From Jiangella muralis (lineage in GTDB: Bacteria; Actinomycetota; Actinomycetes; Jiangellales; Jiangellaceae): a DNA stretch of 51,281 nt. The position numbers and the translations under genes were made by a program. The notes beneath the pieces were generated by a model. It was not told where the DNA came from. It was given only the letters and a program-made list of their open reading frames with translations, and did no database searches. Below are positions 15,100-24,813 of this stretch, in pieces. The DNA lies in assembly GCF_001270745.1 (NCBI RefSeq), contig NZ_LFXL01000046.1:1-51281 (forward strand), given 5' to 3'. Position 1 is the first letter of the stretch; each line of letters opens with the position of its first letter.

Positions 15100-15446
15100 C
15101 CTCAGACGATGGTGCGCGGCGCCCGGCCGCGCAACCGAATTTCGCCACGCCGAGTGATGCGGTTGATGCGTGGGCGATGCGGCGCCGTCGGCTCCACTCG
15201 TGTTCGGAGCACCTCACCCGCCGTGGCGCCGGATGAGGGTGGTCGGCGGCGGCCATACGGTGCTGGCGCGGGTGAGGTGCACCCGCCGCGCGTGATGTGG
15301 CCGCCCCGGCGCACCGTTAGCCGTTCCTGACGCCGCACCGTTTGGCCGCCCTCGACTCTCGCCGTGTGCCCAGACTGCCCCCGTCCCCCTGATAGGGCCG
15401 CGGGACCGCGGGTCAAACGGACCCCAACGCGTGGAGTAACTGACGG
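15100..15446. other. Intergenic stretch without a recognised gene
   Basis: 347 bases between the starts/stops of the DinB and LacI genes. The only structure seen is a weak hairpin, GCGGGTG (15268-15274), loop of 5, CACCCGC (15280-15286), and three copies of GATGCG near 15155-15180. No convincing promoter, RNA gene or coding frame was found. Confidence 0.5.
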
Positions 15447-16541
15447 TCAGGAGCGCACCGGCCGGCGCCCGCCGGGGCCGAGGTTGGGCCGGACCGAGTC
15501 GCGCACGATGAGCTGCGTGGCCAGCTTCCGGTGCACCAGCCCGGGGCCCTCGCCGCGAGCGTCGGCCTGGTGCAGCGCCAGCCGCACGGCGGTGCGGCCC
15601 AGCTCCTCGTGCGGGATGTGGACGGTGGTCAGCCCGAGGTCGGCGGCCACGGCGAGGTCGTCGTAGCCGACCATCGACACGTCGTCGGGGACCCGCAGGC
15701 CGTGCTCGCGCAGCGCCTGGATGGCGCCGGCCGCCGCGGGGTCGTCGCCGGCGAAGATGGCGGTGAAGTCGACCGGCCCGGCCTCCAGCCGCGCCGTCAT
15801 CATCTGGTAGCCGGGCTGCCGGCCGAACTCGCCGGCGACGATCAGCGACTCGTCGGACTCGACGCCGAAGTCGGCCAGCGCGCGCAGGTGCCCGGCCAGC
15901 CGGCCCTCGGCGGTGGTCTGGCCCGGCTGCTTGCCGAGGTAGAGGATGCGCTCGTGCCCCTGCGTCAGCAGGTGGCTGGTGGCCGCGTACGCGCCGCCCT
16001 CGTTGTCGAACTCGACGACCACGGCCGGGACGTCGCGGGCCAGCGGCGGCCGGCCGACCAGCGCGAGCCGGGAGCCGGCGGCGTCGAGCGCCTGGGCGAA
16101 CTGGCGCATCCGCGCGTGGTAGGCGTCGTCGGCGACCACGGTGCCGACCAGCACGACGGCACGGGCGCCCTGCTCGCGCATCAGCTGGATGTAGGCCAGC
16201 TCCCGCTCGGGGTCGCCGCCGGTGGAGCAGACGAGGCAGAGGTGCTTGTCGTCGGTGGCCTGCTCCTCCACGCCCTGGGCGATGTAGGCCTGGAACTCGA
16301 TGGCCACCGAGCCGACCAGGATCGCGACGGTCTTCGAGGCGCCACCGGCCAGCGCCCGCGCGTGCGCGTTGGCGACGTAGTCGAGCTCCTCGACCGCGCG
16401 CAGGACCTTGTCCTTCGTGCTGGCCGCGGTCGGGTACCCGCCGGCCAGGACCCGCGAGACCGTCGACATCGAGACCCCGGCACGGGCCGCGACGTCACGG
16501 AGGGTGGCGCGGCCGGGTGCGGCCGTCAGGTCGTCAGTCAT
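15447..16541 (-). CDS. LacI-family transcriptional repressor
   Basis: 364 residues. The N-terminal LacI helix-turn-helix ATLRDVAARAGVSMSTVSRVLAG (residues 12-34) is followed by the hinge helix (NAHARALAGGASKTVAIL) and a sugar-binding periplasmic-type domain (VVEFDNEGGAYAATSHLLTQGHERILYLG; TAIFAGDDPAAAGAIQALREHGLRVPDDVSMVGYDDL). It is divergent from the family-5 ABC importer operon. Two matching AAGCGCT-containing sites lie in the shared intergenic region, so it probably represses both itself and the importer operon until an oligosaccharide or derivative binds. Confidence 0.94.
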   Translation of the reverse strand: MTDDLTAAPGRATLRDVAARAGVSMSTVSRVLAGGYPTAASTKDKVLRAVEELDYVANAHARALAGGASKTVAILVGSVAIEFQAYIAQGVEEQATDDKHLCLVCSTGGDPERELAYIQLMREQGARAVVLVGTVVADDAYHARMRQFAQALDAAGSRLALVGRPPLARDVPAVVVEFDNEGGAYAATSHLLTQGHERILYLGKQPGQTTAEGRLAGHLRALADFGVESDESLIVAGEFGRQPGYQMMTARLEAGPVDFTAIFAGDDPAAAGAIQALREHGLRVPDDVSMVGYDDLAVAADLGLTTVHIPHEELGRTAVRLALHQADARGEGPGLVHRKLATQLIVRDSVRPNLGPGGRRPVRS

Positions 16542-16593
16542 CGGTCCTTCGCTCCCTCGTGTCTGCGGACCTCATCCAAGCATGGAGCCAGGA

Positions 16594-16608
16594 TAGAAAG
16601 CGCTTGCG
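16594..16608. promoter_or_regulatory. LacI-type operator 1
   Basis: TAGAAAGCGCTTGCG contains the 8-base palindrome AAGCGCTT (16598-16605) with a central CG as in LacI-family sites. It lies about 55 bases before the repressor gene's start (minus strand), suited to autoregulation. Confidence 0.6.
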
Positions 16609-16761
16609 CAAGAGTTGTCATGGTACCGAGCGCGACGACGCCCGGCAATCCTGACGGCGATAGCCCAGCTAGACGGCCTGAAGATCGGGTCACGCGGCGG
16701 ACGACATGATTCGCGCGGTCCGCGCGTGTTGCACCCCCTGCAACGGCCGTCGACCGAATCG

Positions 16762-16790
16762 TTGACACGTTTGTGGAAGCGCTATAGCTT
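16762..16790 (+). promoter_or_regulatory. Promoter of the importer operon with internal LacI operator 2
   Basis: A perfect -35 TTGACA (16762-16767) is followed after 17 bases by TAGCTT (16785-16790) or after 15 by TATAGC. The spacer contains GGAAGCGCTATAGC (16775-16788), sharing AAGCGCT and the distal GC with operator 1. A bound repressor would sit between -35 and -10. Confidence 0.65.
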
Positions 16791-16828
16791 GGTGCGTCAT
16801 TCGTCCAGGACCTCAGCGAGGAGGCGCC

Positions 16829-18811
16829 ATGAACGACCGTTCGTGGACGACCAGACCCATCACCCGCCGTCGCCTGCTGATCGCCGGTGGCGCCTCCGCC
16901 GGGCTCGTGGCGCTGTCGAGCTGTTCGTTGCTCGACACCGACCCCGCAGGCGGCGGCGACGGCCCGTCCGAGGCACCCGGCACCGACCTGCGGGAGTCGC
17001 CGCAGCTGGCCGCCCGGGTCGAGGCCGGCGAGCTGCCGCCGCTGAGCGAACGGCTCCCGGCGAACCCCTCCGTCATCGAACCGGTGGACCGGCCGGGCGT
17101 CTACGGCGGCACCTGGACCAGCGCGCTGCTCGGCCCCGAGGACGAGGCCTGGCTGCAGCGCACGCTCGGCTACGACCCGCTGATGCGGTGGAACCCGGAG
17201 TGGACCGAGGCCATACCGAACATCGCCGAGTCGGTCGAGCAGTCCGACGACGGGCACGAGTTCCTCATCACGCTGCGGGCCGGGATGAAGTGGTCAGACG
17301 GCGCCCCGTTCACCGCCGACGACCTCGTCTTCGCGTTCACGGACTTCCTGATGAACAAGGAACTGTCCCCCGCGTCCCCGTCGTTCCTGAGCAACGGCGG
17401 GCAGCCGGCCACGCTGACCCGGGTCGACGACCAGTCGGTGCGGTTCACCTTCGCCGAGCCGAACGGGCTGTTCCTCGAACAGCTCGCCCTCATCAACAGC
17501 GGCGACATGCTGGTCACCCTGCCCCGGCACTACCTGCAGCAGTTCCACGCCGCCTACACCGAGGGGGTCGACGCGGTGGCGGCCTCGGCCGGCTTCGCCT
17601 CGTGGACGGAGCTGATGCTGGCCCGCTCGGAGACCTACCAGAACGCCGAGAAGCCGACACTGAACGCCTGGATGCTGACGAACGCGCTGGGCGACGCCAC
17701 GACGGTGACGGCCGAGCGCAACCCGTACTACTGGAAGACCGACCCGGACGGCCGCCAGCTGCCCTACCTCGACAGCCTTTCCTTCGAGGTGGTCTCCGAC
17801 GCCGAGGTCATCCTGCTGAAGGCGACGAACGGCGAGTTCGCCTTCCACACGCGCCACGTCACCAGCCTGGCCAACAAGCCGGTCCTCGCCGAGGGCCGCG
17901 AAGAGGGCGGCTACGAGTTCATGACGCTGAGCAGCAGCCTGATGAACGAGATGGTGATCTTCCTCAACCTGACCCACCAGGACCCGGTGAAGCGGGAGGT
18001 CTTCACCAACAAGGACTTCCGCATCGGGCTGTCGCACGCCATCGACCGCGCGGAGTTGAACACCGCGACCTTCCAGGACGAGGGCGAGCCGTGGCAGGCC
18101 GCGCCGTCGCCCGACTCGCGCTTCTTCGACGAGGAGCTGGCCACCCAGTACCTGGAGTTCGACGTCGACCTCGCCAACGAGGCGCTGGACCGCGCCGGCC
18201 TGACCCAGCGCGACGGCTCCGGCTTCCGGCTCGCCCCGGACGGCAGCCCGCTGGCCATCGAGGTGGAGGTCGCCGAGCCGGGCGTGGTGCCGTACTGGCT
18301 GGACGCGATGAACCTCGTCGTCGGCTACTGGGCCGAGGTCGGCATCAACGCGCGCACCCGGCCCGAGGACCGGACCCTGTTCAAGGAGCGCACCGAGGCC
18401 AACCAGCACGACGCCGGGGTGTGGGTCGGGCCGGGCGGGCTGGGCGACGAGACCCGCCGGCCGTTCTTCTACCTGCCGACGATGCGCTTCGAGCAGGCGT
18501 TCGCGCCGGCGTGGGCGCAGTGGTACCAGTCCAACGGCGCGCAGGGCGAGGAGCCGCCGGAGCCGACCCGGCAGCAGTGCGAGCTGTTCTGGGAGCTGGC
18601 CCGCACGCCGGACCCGGACCAGCGGGACGAGCTGTTCGGCCGGATCCTCGAGATCGCCCGCGACCAGTTCTACGTCATCGGCACGCTGCGGGTGCCGACC
18701 GGCTACGGCATCGTCCGCAACGACTTCCACAACGTGCCGGAGGAGATGCCCGAGTCGTTCGACTACGCCACGCCTGGCGGGTCCAGCCCCTGCCAGTACT
18801 TCATCGAGTAG
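16829..18811 (+). CDS. ABC transporter solute-binding lipoprotein, family 5
   Basis: 660 residues. The signal sequence has a twin-Arg start (ITRRRLLIAGG) and lipobox LSSC (C32), so it is a membrane-anchored lipoprotein, probably Tat-exported. The mature part is a family-5 (oligopeptide/oligosaccharide) binding protein: NIAESVEQSDDGHEFLITLRAGMKWSDGAPFTADDLVFAF near residue 130-170 is characteristic. It is longer than usual for dipeptide binders (about 530-550), as often in oligosaccharide-binding members. It is the first gene of an operon with two permeases and a double ATPase, under LacI control, which favours a sugar-containing ligand over a peptide. Confidence 0.92.
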   Translation: MNDRSWTTRPITRRRLLIAGGASAGLVALSSCSLLDTDPAGGGDGPSEAPGTDLRESPQLAARVEAGELPPLSERLPANPSVIEPVDRPGVYGGTWTSALLGPEDEAWLQRTLGYDPLMRWNPEWTEAIPNIAESVEQSDDGHEFLITLRAGMKWSDGAPFTADDLVFAFTDFLMNKELSPASPSFLSNGGQPATLTRVDDQSVRFTFAEPNGLFLEQLALINSGDMLVTLPRHYLQQFHAAYTEGVDAVAASAGFASWTELMLARSETYQNAEKPTLNAWMLTNALGDATTVTAERNPYYWKTDPDGRQLPYLDSLSFEVVSDAEVILLKATNGEFAFHTRHVTSLANKPVLAEGREEGGYEFMTLSSSLMNEMVIFLNLTHQDPVKREVFTNKDFRIGLSHAIDRAELNTATFQDEGEPWQAAPSPDSRFFDEELATQYLEFDVDLANEALDRAGLTQRDGSGFRLAPDGSPLAIEVEVAEPGVVPYWLDAMNLVVGYWAEVGINARTRPEDRTLFKERTEANQHDAGVWVGPGGLGDETRRPFFYLPTMRFEQAFAPAWAQWYQSNGAQGEEPPEPTRQQCELFWELARTPDPDQRDELFGRILEIARDQFYVIGTLRVPTGYGIVRNDFHNVPEEMPESFDYATPGGSSPCQYFIE

Positions 18812-18820
18812 GGGTCGCGG

Positions 18821-19816
18821 GTGCTGACCTTCGTCGCGCGCCGCGTCGCTCTGATGATCCCGACGCTGGTGCTGATCTCGATCGTGACGTTCACGATCAT
18901 CCAGCTGCCTCCCGGCGACTTCCTGACCACCTACGTCACGAACCTCAGTGCGCAGGGCGAGCAGGTCGACCCGGCCGAGGTGGCGGCGCTGCGGGCGCGG
19001 TATGGGCTGGACGAGCCGCTGCCGGCCCAGTACCTCACCTGGATCTGGGGCATCGTGTCCGACGGCGACTTCGGCCGCTCCTTCGAGTGGAACCGGCCGG
19101 TCGCGGAGATGATCTCCGACCGGCTGCCGCTGACCATCGTGTTCATGGCCGCGACCGTGGTCTTCACCTGGATCATCGCGTTCCCGATCGGCCTGTACTC
19201 GGCGATCCGGCAGTACTCGATCACCGACTACGTCGCCACCACCATCGGCTTCCTCGGCCTGGCGATCCCGAACTTCCTGCTCGCGCTGGCGCTGATGTGG
19301 ATGGGCCTGAACGTGTTCGGGCAGGACTCCGTCGGCGGGCTGTTCTCACCGGAGTACAGGGACGCCGCCTGGAACCTGGGGAAGGTGCTGGACCTGGCGG
19401 GGCACCTGTGGGTGCCGATGGTCGTGCTCGGCACCGCCGGCACGGCCGGCCTGATCCGGATCCTGCGCGCCAACCTGCTCGACGAGCTGCGCAAGCCGTA
19501 CGTGACGGCGGCCCGGGCGCGCGGCATGCCGGAGCGCCGGCTGCTGCTGCGGTACCCGATGCGGGTGGCGCTGAACCCGTTCGTGTCGACGATCGGCTGG
19601 GTGCTGCCGGTGCTGATCGGCGGCGAGGTGATCGTCTCGTCGGTGCTGTCGCTGGAGACCACCGGGCCGCTGCTGCTGTCGTCGCTGCAGAGCCAGGACA
19701 TGTACCTGGCCGGCTCGATCATCCTGCTGGTCAGCGTCATGACGGTGATCGGCACCCTGATCTCCGACCTGCTGCTGGCCTGGCTGGATCCGCGGATCCG
19801 GCACGGGATGGCCTGA
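18821..19816 (+). CDS. ABC permease, DppB/OppB type
   Basis: 331 residues from a GTG at 18821, nine bases after the binding-protein stop. The N-terminal helix LTFVARRVALMIPTLVLISIVTFTIIQLPPGDF is typical of DppB. Five more helices follow, with the EAA loop near DELRKPYVTAARARGMPERRLLLRYPMRVALNPFVSTIGWVLPVLIGGEVIVSSVL contacting the ATPase. With the next gene it forms the membrane channel for the family-5 binding protein's ligand. Confidence 0.92.
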   Translation: MLTFVARRVALMIPTLVLISIVTFTIIQLPPGDFLTTYVTNLSAQGEQVDPAEVAALRARYGLDEPLPAQYLTWIWGIVSDGDFGRSFEWNRPVAEMISDRLPLTIVFMAATVVFTWIIAFPIGLYSAIRQYSITDYVATTIGFLGLAIPNFLLALALMWMGLNVFGQDSVGGLFSPEYRDAAWNLGKVLDLAGHLWVPMVVLGTAGTAGLIRILRANLLDELRKPYVTAARARGMPERRLLLRYPMRVALNPFVSTIGWVLPVLIGGEVIVSSVLSLETTGPLLLSSLQSQDMYLAGSIILLVSVMTVIGTLISDLLLAWLDPRIRHGMA

Positions 19817-19825
19817 GAGGACGCC

Positions 19826-20953
19826 GTGAGCCGACCAACCGACGTGGACCCCGCGACCCCCGACGCCGAGCTCGCCGTCGCGTCGCAGCGCACCCTGGTG
19901 TGGCGGGCGCTGCGCCGGCACAAGCTGGCGATGGCCGGGCTCGTGATCACCTGCCTGCTCTACCTGGTGGCCGTGTTCGCCGACTTCCTGTCGCCCTACG
20001 ACCCCGGCGACATCAACGCCGACTACGCCTACGCGCCGCCGCAGCAACTGCACGTCGTCGACACCTCCGACGGCTGGGACTGGGGCCTGTACGTCAACGG
20101 CTACGAGCAGACCCGCGACCCGGAGACGCTGGCGCAGACGTTCCGCGAGAACCCGGACGAGAAGATCCCGGTCCGGCTCTTCGCCCGCGGGCCTGAGTAC
20201 AAGCTGTTCGGCCTGATCAGCACCGACATCCACCTGCTCGGCCCGGACGACCCGGACGGTCCGCCGATGTACCTGCTCGGCGCCAGCCGGACCGGCCACG
20301 ACCAGCTGTCGCGGATCCTGCACGGCACCCGGATCTCGATGTCGATCGGCCTGGTCGGGCTGGCGATGGCGTTCGCCCTCGGCGTGGTCCTCGGCGGCGC
20401 CTCGGGCTACTTCGGCGGCAAGGTCGACGCCGTCATCCAGCGGGTGGTCGAGTTCTTCATGTCGGTGCCGGCCATCCCGCTGTGGCTGGGCCTGGCGGCG
20501 GCGCTGCCACGGGACTGGGGACCGCTGCAGCGCTACCTGGCCATCACGGTGATCCTGTCGATCATCAACTGGACCGACCTCGCCCGCGTCGTGCGCGGCC
20601 GGTTCCTGGCGCTGCGCGGCGAGGACTTCGTGACGGCGGCCTACCTCGACGGCATCAGCCGGCGGCGGATCATCGGCCGGCACCTGCTGCCGTCGTTCTC
20701 CAGCCACCTGATCGCGGCGATGACGCTGTCCATCCCGGCGATGATCCTGGCCGAGACGTCACTGTCGTTCCTGGGCCTGGGGCTGCGCCCGCCAACGGTC
20801 AGCTGGGGCGTCCTGCTCAGCGACGTCGACGTGCGGGCGCTGGAGACGGCGCCGTGGCTGCTGCTGCCCGGCCTGGCCGTCGTCACCGCCGTCCTGGCCA
20901 TCAACTTCCTCGGCGACGGCTTGCGCGACGCCGCCGACCCCTACCAGTCCTGA
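19826..20953 (+). CDS. ABC permease, DppC/OppC type
   Basis: 375 residues from a GTG at 19826. One N-terminal helix ([25 protein letters not shown], the OppC_N segment) is followed by an unusually long extracytoplasmic insert of about 115 residues (Asp/Pro-rich, around residues 65-175) before the five-helix core. The EAA loop is [27 protein letters not shown]. It ends in the family motif [20 protein letters not shown] and a final helix. Long inserts of this type occur in permeases of oligosaccharide-type importers. It is cotranscribed with its neighbours. Confidence 0.92.
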   Translation: MSRPTDVDPATPDAELAVASQRTLVWRALRRHKLAMAGLVITCLLYLVAVFADFLSPYDPGDINADYAYAPPQQLHVVDTSDGWDWGLYVNGYEQTRDPETLAQTFRENPDEKIPVRLFARGPEYKLFGLISTDIHLLGPDDPDGPPMYLLGASRTGHDQLSRILHGTRISMSIGLVGLAMAFALGVVLGGASGYFGGKVDAVIQRVVEFFMSVPAIPLWLGLAAALPRDWGPLQRYLAITVILSIINWTDLARVVRGRFLALRGEDFVTAAYLDGISRRRIIGRHLLPSFSSHLIAAMTLSIPAMILAETSLSFLGLGLRPPTVSWGVLLSDVDVRALETAPWLLLPGLAVVTAVLAINFLGDGLRDAADPYQS

Positions 20954-20969
20954 CCGCCGAGGAGCGACC

Positions 20970-23108
20970 GTGAGCCGATCCGATGTCCTGCTGGACGTGC
21001 AAGGGCTGAAGACCCACTTCGGGACCGACGACGGCGTCGTCCGGGCGGTCGACGGGGTGGACCTGAGCCTCGCCCGCGGCCGCACGACCTGCCTCGTCGG
21101 CGAGTCGGGGTGCGGGAAGTCGATCACCGCGCGGTCCATCCTGCAACTGGTCGACCCGCCGGGACGGATCACGGCGGGCCACGTCTGGTGGCACGGCGAC
21201 CCGGACGCGGCGGAGCCGGCCGACCTCGCCGCGCTGGACCCGCGCGGCGAGCGGATGCGGGCGATGCGCGGCGCCGACATCTCGATGATCTTCCAGGAGC
21301 CGATGGCCGCGATCTCGCCGATGTACACCGTCGGCGAGCAGCTGGTCGAGGCCATCCAGCTGCACCTGCCGCTGTCGCGCCGCGACGCCACCGACAAGGC
21401 GGTGCGCCTGCTCGGCCGGGTCGGCATCCCGCGGCCGGAGCAGCGGATGCACGCCTACTCGTTCCAGCTCTCCGGCGGGATGTGCCAGCGGGTCATGATC
21501 GCGATGGCGCTGGCCTGCGAGCCGTCGCTGCTGATCGCGGACGAGCCGACCACCGCCCTGGACGTCACGACGCAGGCCCGCATCCTCGACCTGCTGGCGG
21601 AGCTGCAGGCCGACACCGGCATGGCGATGCTGTTCATCACGCACGACCTCGGCGTGGTCGCGGAGATCGCCGACGACGTCGCCGTCATGTACCTCGGCCA
21701 GGTGGTCGAGGAGGGCTCCGTCACCGACGTGTTCGACCACCCGCGCCACCCCTACACGCAGGCGCTGATCGCGTCGGTCCCGCGGCTGGGCAGCCGGGGC
21801 GGGCGGACGTCGCGGCTGGCCGCCATCGAGGGGATCGTCCCGCACCCGCTGCTGCGCCCGGCCGGCTGCTCGTTCCACCCGCGCTGCCACGCGCCGGTCG
21901 GCGACGCCTGCCAGGAGCTGCCGCCCGAGCTGCACGCCGTGGACGGCGGACCGGCGGCGCGCTGCCACTGGTACGACGACGCGGTCCGGCCGGAGGGGCG
22001 GACGCTGCCGGTCATCCCCGTCGCGCCCACGATCGCCGTCACTCCCCCGGCGCCGGTCCCGCGCGAGGAGGCGGCGCCGGTCCTCGAGGTGCGCGACCTC
22101 ACCGTGCACTACCCGGTGAAGCGCGGCCTGCTCAACCGGACCGTCGGGCACGTCCGGGCCGTCGACGGCGTGAGCCTCACCATCGCGCCGGGCGAGACGC
22201 TGGGCCTGGTCGGCGAGTCCGGGTGCGGCAAGACCACGCTGGGCCGGGCGGTCGTGCGGGCGCTCGCGCCGACGTCCGGGCAGATCAGGTACCACGACGA
22301 CAAGGGCACGGTCGACCTGGCCGCGCTGCCCGACTCCGCGCTGCGCGCGTACCGCGGCCAGGTCCGGATGATCTTCCAGGACCCGTTCAGCGCGCTGAAC
22401 CCGCGCATGACGCTGCTGCAGCTGCTGGCAGAGCCGTTCCGCAACCCGGCGCTGCGCCGCGACCGGATCGGTTCCGAGACCGAGCAGCGGGTGGCCGACA
22501 TGCTGGTCCGCGTCGGGCTGCGCCCGGAGTACATGCGCCGCTACCCGCACGCGTTCTCCGGCGGCCAGCGGCAGCGGGTGAACATCGCGCGGGCGCTGAT
22601 CACCCGGCCGCGGCTGGTGGTCGCCGACGAGGCGGTGTCGGCGCTCGACGTCTCGGTGCGCGCACAGATCCTCAACCTGCTCGCCGACCTGCGCGACGAG
22701 TACGACCTCACCTACCTGTTCATCAGCCACGACCTGTCCGTCGTGGAGCACCTGTGCGACCGCGTGGCGGTGATGTACCTCGGCCGGATCGTCGAGACCA
22801 CCACCACGGACCGGCTGTTCGACACGCCACGGCACCCGTACACCGAGGCGCTGCTCTCGGCGGTGCCGGTCGCCGACCCGCACCGCCGCGGCGACCGGGC
22901 GGCGCAGCTGCCCGACGAGCTGCCCGACCCGGCCGCTCCCCCGCCCGGCTGCGCGTTCCACACCCGGTGCCCGCACGTGCAGGCCGAGCGCTGCGGCACC
23001 GAGGTCCCGCAACTGCGCGGCATCGCGCCCGACCACGACGTCGCCTGTCACCACGCCGAGGCTCTGGAGCTGCGCGGCGTACGCAACCCGATCTCGTCGC
23101 CGAGCTGA
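20970..23108 (+). CDS. Fused double ATPase (DppD-DppF type) of the ABC importer
   Basis: 712 residues. Two complete ABC domains are encoded in one chain. The first has Walker A GESGCGKS near residue 46, signature LSGGMCQR and Walker [13 protein letters not shown]. The second starts near residue 375, with Walker A GESGCGKT, signature FSGGQRQR and Walker [12 protein letters not shown]. Each is followed by an oligopeptide-ABC C-terminal region with Cys-rich zinc or iron-sulfur-like motif ([34 protein letters not shown]). Fusion guarantees equal amounts of the two ATPases. Unusual details are Cys in the first signature (normally MRQR) and Ala for Pro in the second Walker B (DEAVSALD). The GTG at 20970 lies 16 bases after the permease stop. 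Confidence 0.93.
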   Translation: MSRSDVLLDVQGLKTHFGTDDGVVRAVDGVDLSLARGRTTCLVGESGCGKSITARSILQLVDPPGRITAGHVWWHGDPDAAEPADLAALDPRGERMRAMRGADISMIFQEPMAAISPMYTVGEQLVEAIQLHLPLSRRDATDKAVRLLGRVGIPRPEQRMHAYSFQLSGGMCQRVMIAMALACEPSLLIADEPTTALDVTTQARILDLLAELQADTGMAMLFITHDLGVVAEIADDVAVMYLGQVVEEGSVTDVFDHPRHPYTQALIASVPRLGSRGGRTSRLAAIEGIVPHPLLRPAGCSFHPRCHAPVGDACQELPPELHAVDGGPAARCHWYDDAVRPEGRTLPVIPVAPTIAVTPPAPVPREEAAPVLEVRDLTVHYPVKRGLLNRTVGHVRAVDGVSLTIAPGETLGLVGESGCGKTTLGRAVVRALAPTSGQIRYHDDKGTVDLAALPDSALRAYRGQVRMIFQDPFSALNPRMTLLQLLAEPFRNPALRRDRIGSETEQRVADMLVRVGLRPEYMRRYPHAFSGGQRQRVNIARALITRPRLVVADEAVSALDVSVRAQILNLLADLRDEYDLTYLFISHDLSVVEHLCDRVAVMYLGRIVETTTTDRLFDTPRHPYTEALLSAVPVADPHRRGDRAAQLPDELPDPAAPPPGCAFHTRCPHVQAERCGTEVPQLRGIAPDHDVACHHAEALELRGVRNPISSPS

Positions 23109-23139
23109 GGCCGGCGACCCGGTAGAGGAGGTACCGCAC

Positions 23140-24813
23140 ATGGCCGAATCCCTCACCCGACGCCGGTTACTCGGAGCGGCGGGCGCCACCGGCGCCTGGC
23201 TCGCCTGGGCAGCAGCCGGCAACTCCGCCCACGCCGTCTGGGCGAAGCCGCGTTTCACCGTCAACCCGTTCACGCTCGGGGTCGCCTCCGGCGAGCCGGC
23301 CCCGGACGGCGTCGTCCTGTGGACCCGGCTGGCGCCCGACCCGCTCGCCGCCGACGGCAGCGGCGGCATGCCCGCGCAGGTCGTGCAGGTGCAGTGGCAG
23401 GTGGCGACGGACCCGGCGTTCGCCAACGTCGTCGCCGCCGGCACCACCCCCGCGACACCGGAGCTGGGGCACTCCGTCCACACCGAGGTGACCGGGCTGG
23501 CCCCGGACCGCGAGTTCTTCTACCGGTTCCACGTCGGCGCCGACACCAGCGCCGTGGGCCGAACCCGGACCACCCCCGTGGCGCCCGGCGGCAGCCGGCT
23601 CAAGTTCGCGCTGGCCTGCTGCCAGAACTACGCCGCCGGCCACTACACGGCGTACGAGCACCTCGCGCAGCAGGACATCGACCTGGTGGTGTTCGTCGGC
23701 GACTACATCTACGAGGGCCCCGGCGTGGGCACGGTCGGCCGGCCGCACCAGCCGCCGCGGGAGATCTTCACGCTGGCCGACTACCGGATCCGCTACGCGC
23801 AGTACAAGACCGACCCCGCCCTGCAGGCCGCGCATGCCCGGGCGCCCTGGCTGGTCGTGTTCGACGACCACGAGGTGGACAACAACTGGGCCGGCGGCAG
23901 GCCCAGCGACGACCAGACGGTCGAGGACTTCCTCCGGCGGCGGGCGCTGGCGTTCCAGGCGTACTACGAGTCGATGCCGCTGCGCCCGTTCTCCGCGCCC
24001 GTCGGCGACGACATCCAGGTCTACCGGCGGGCCACGTGGGGCGGGCTGGCCACGTTCCACGTCCTCGACACCCGGCAGTTCCGCGACCCGTACGCCTGCG
24101 GCGGCGCCGACTTCTCCACCTGCCCCGAGGCGTTCGACCCGGCCCGCACGATGCTCGGCTTCCCGCAGGAGGCGTGGCTGGCCGACGGGTTCGGCCAGTC
24201 GCAGACCCGCTGGGACTTCGTCGCCCAGCAGGGCGCGTTCGTCCGGCGATGGGTGGACCAGAACGGCGTGCTGATGCTGAAGATGGACGCGTGGGACGGC
24301 TACGTCGGCTCCCAGCAGCGGGTGACGCAAGCGTGGGTCGACGCCGGCGTGCGCAACCCGGTGGTGCTGTCCGGCGACATCCACGCGCACTGGGCCTCGG
24401 ACCTGAAGCTGGACTACGACACCGCCGGCGCCCCGCTGGTGGGGTCGGAGCTGATCGCGACGTCCATCTCGTCCGGCGGCACCGGCCGCGACCACGTCCC
24501 CGGCGTGCACCCCACCTTCGCCGACAACCCGCACCTGCGCTTCTACACCAACCTGCGCGGCTACATCACGGTCACCGTGACGCCTGACCAGCTGCAGGCC
24601 GACTACCAGTGCGTCCGCGACGTCACGGTCCCGGGCGCCGAGGTGTTCCGGCGGGCGTCGTTCGTCATCGACGACGGCGTGCGCGGGCTGCGCCAGATCT
24701 ACGACGGGCCGCCCGCCGCGGCGTCGGCCCGCGAGCTCACCGAGGCCGAACGGCGCGCGGCCATCGACGAGCTGATCGCGTGGGAGTCCGGCGACGAGCA
24801 GGAGGGGGTGTGA
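23140..24813 (+). CDS. PhoD-like alkaline phosphatase/phosphodiesterase, Tat-exported
   Basis: 557 residues. The Tat-type signal TRRRLLGAAGATGAWLAWAAAG is followed by an Ig-like PhoD_N domain (FTLGVASGEPAPDGVVLWTRLAP) and the metallophosphatase core: ALACCQNYAAGHYTAYEHLAQQDIDLVVFVGDYIYEG, VVFDDHEVDNNWAGG and VVLSGDIHAHWASDL carry the metal ligands. PhoD enzymes hydrolyse phosphomono- and diesters outside the cell with calcium and iron. It sits 31 bases after the ATPase gene behind GAGGAGGT and overlaps the DUF2264 gene, so it belongs to the importer operon and may trim phosphate from the substrate before uptake. Confidence 0.93.
   Translation: MAESLTRRRLLGAAGATGAWLAWAAAGNSAHAVWAKPRFTVNPFTLGVASGEPAPDGVVLWTRLAPDPLAADGSGGMPAQVVQVQWQVATDPAFANVVAAGTTPATPELGHSVHTEVTGLAPDREFFYRFHVGADTSAVGRTRTTPVAPGGSRLKFALACCQNYAAGHYTAYEHLAQQDIDLVVFVGDYIYEGPGVGTVGRPHQPPREIFTLADYRIRYAQYKTDPALQAAHARAPWLVVFDDHEVDNNWAGGRPSDDQTVEDFLRRRALAFQAYYESMPLRPFSAPVGDDIQVYRRATWGGLATFHVLDTRQFRDPYACGGADFSTCPEAFDPARTMLGFPQEAWLADGFGQSQTRWDFVAQQGAFVRRWVDQNGVLMLKMDAWDGYVGSQQRVTQAWVDAGVRNPVVLSGDIHAHWASDLKLDYDTAGAPLVGSELIATSISSGGTGRDHVPGVHPTFADNPHLRFYTNLRGYITVTVTPDQLQADYQCVRDVTVPGAEVFRRASFVIDDGVRGLRQIYDGPPAAASARELTEAERRAAIDELIAWESGDEQEGV

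Noticed and set aside
15268-15286. Hairpin as terminator or riboswitch in the gap before the LacI gene
   Set aside because: A 7-bp stem in GC-rich DNA is expected by chance, it lies far from both gene ends and has no T-run or conserved motif.
16829-23108. Dipeptide/nickel importer as firm annotation
   Set aside because: The components are of Dpp type, but LacI control, sulfatase and DUF2264 neighbours, the long binding protein and the permease insert favour a sugar-containing ligand; no peptide-specific evidence is visible.
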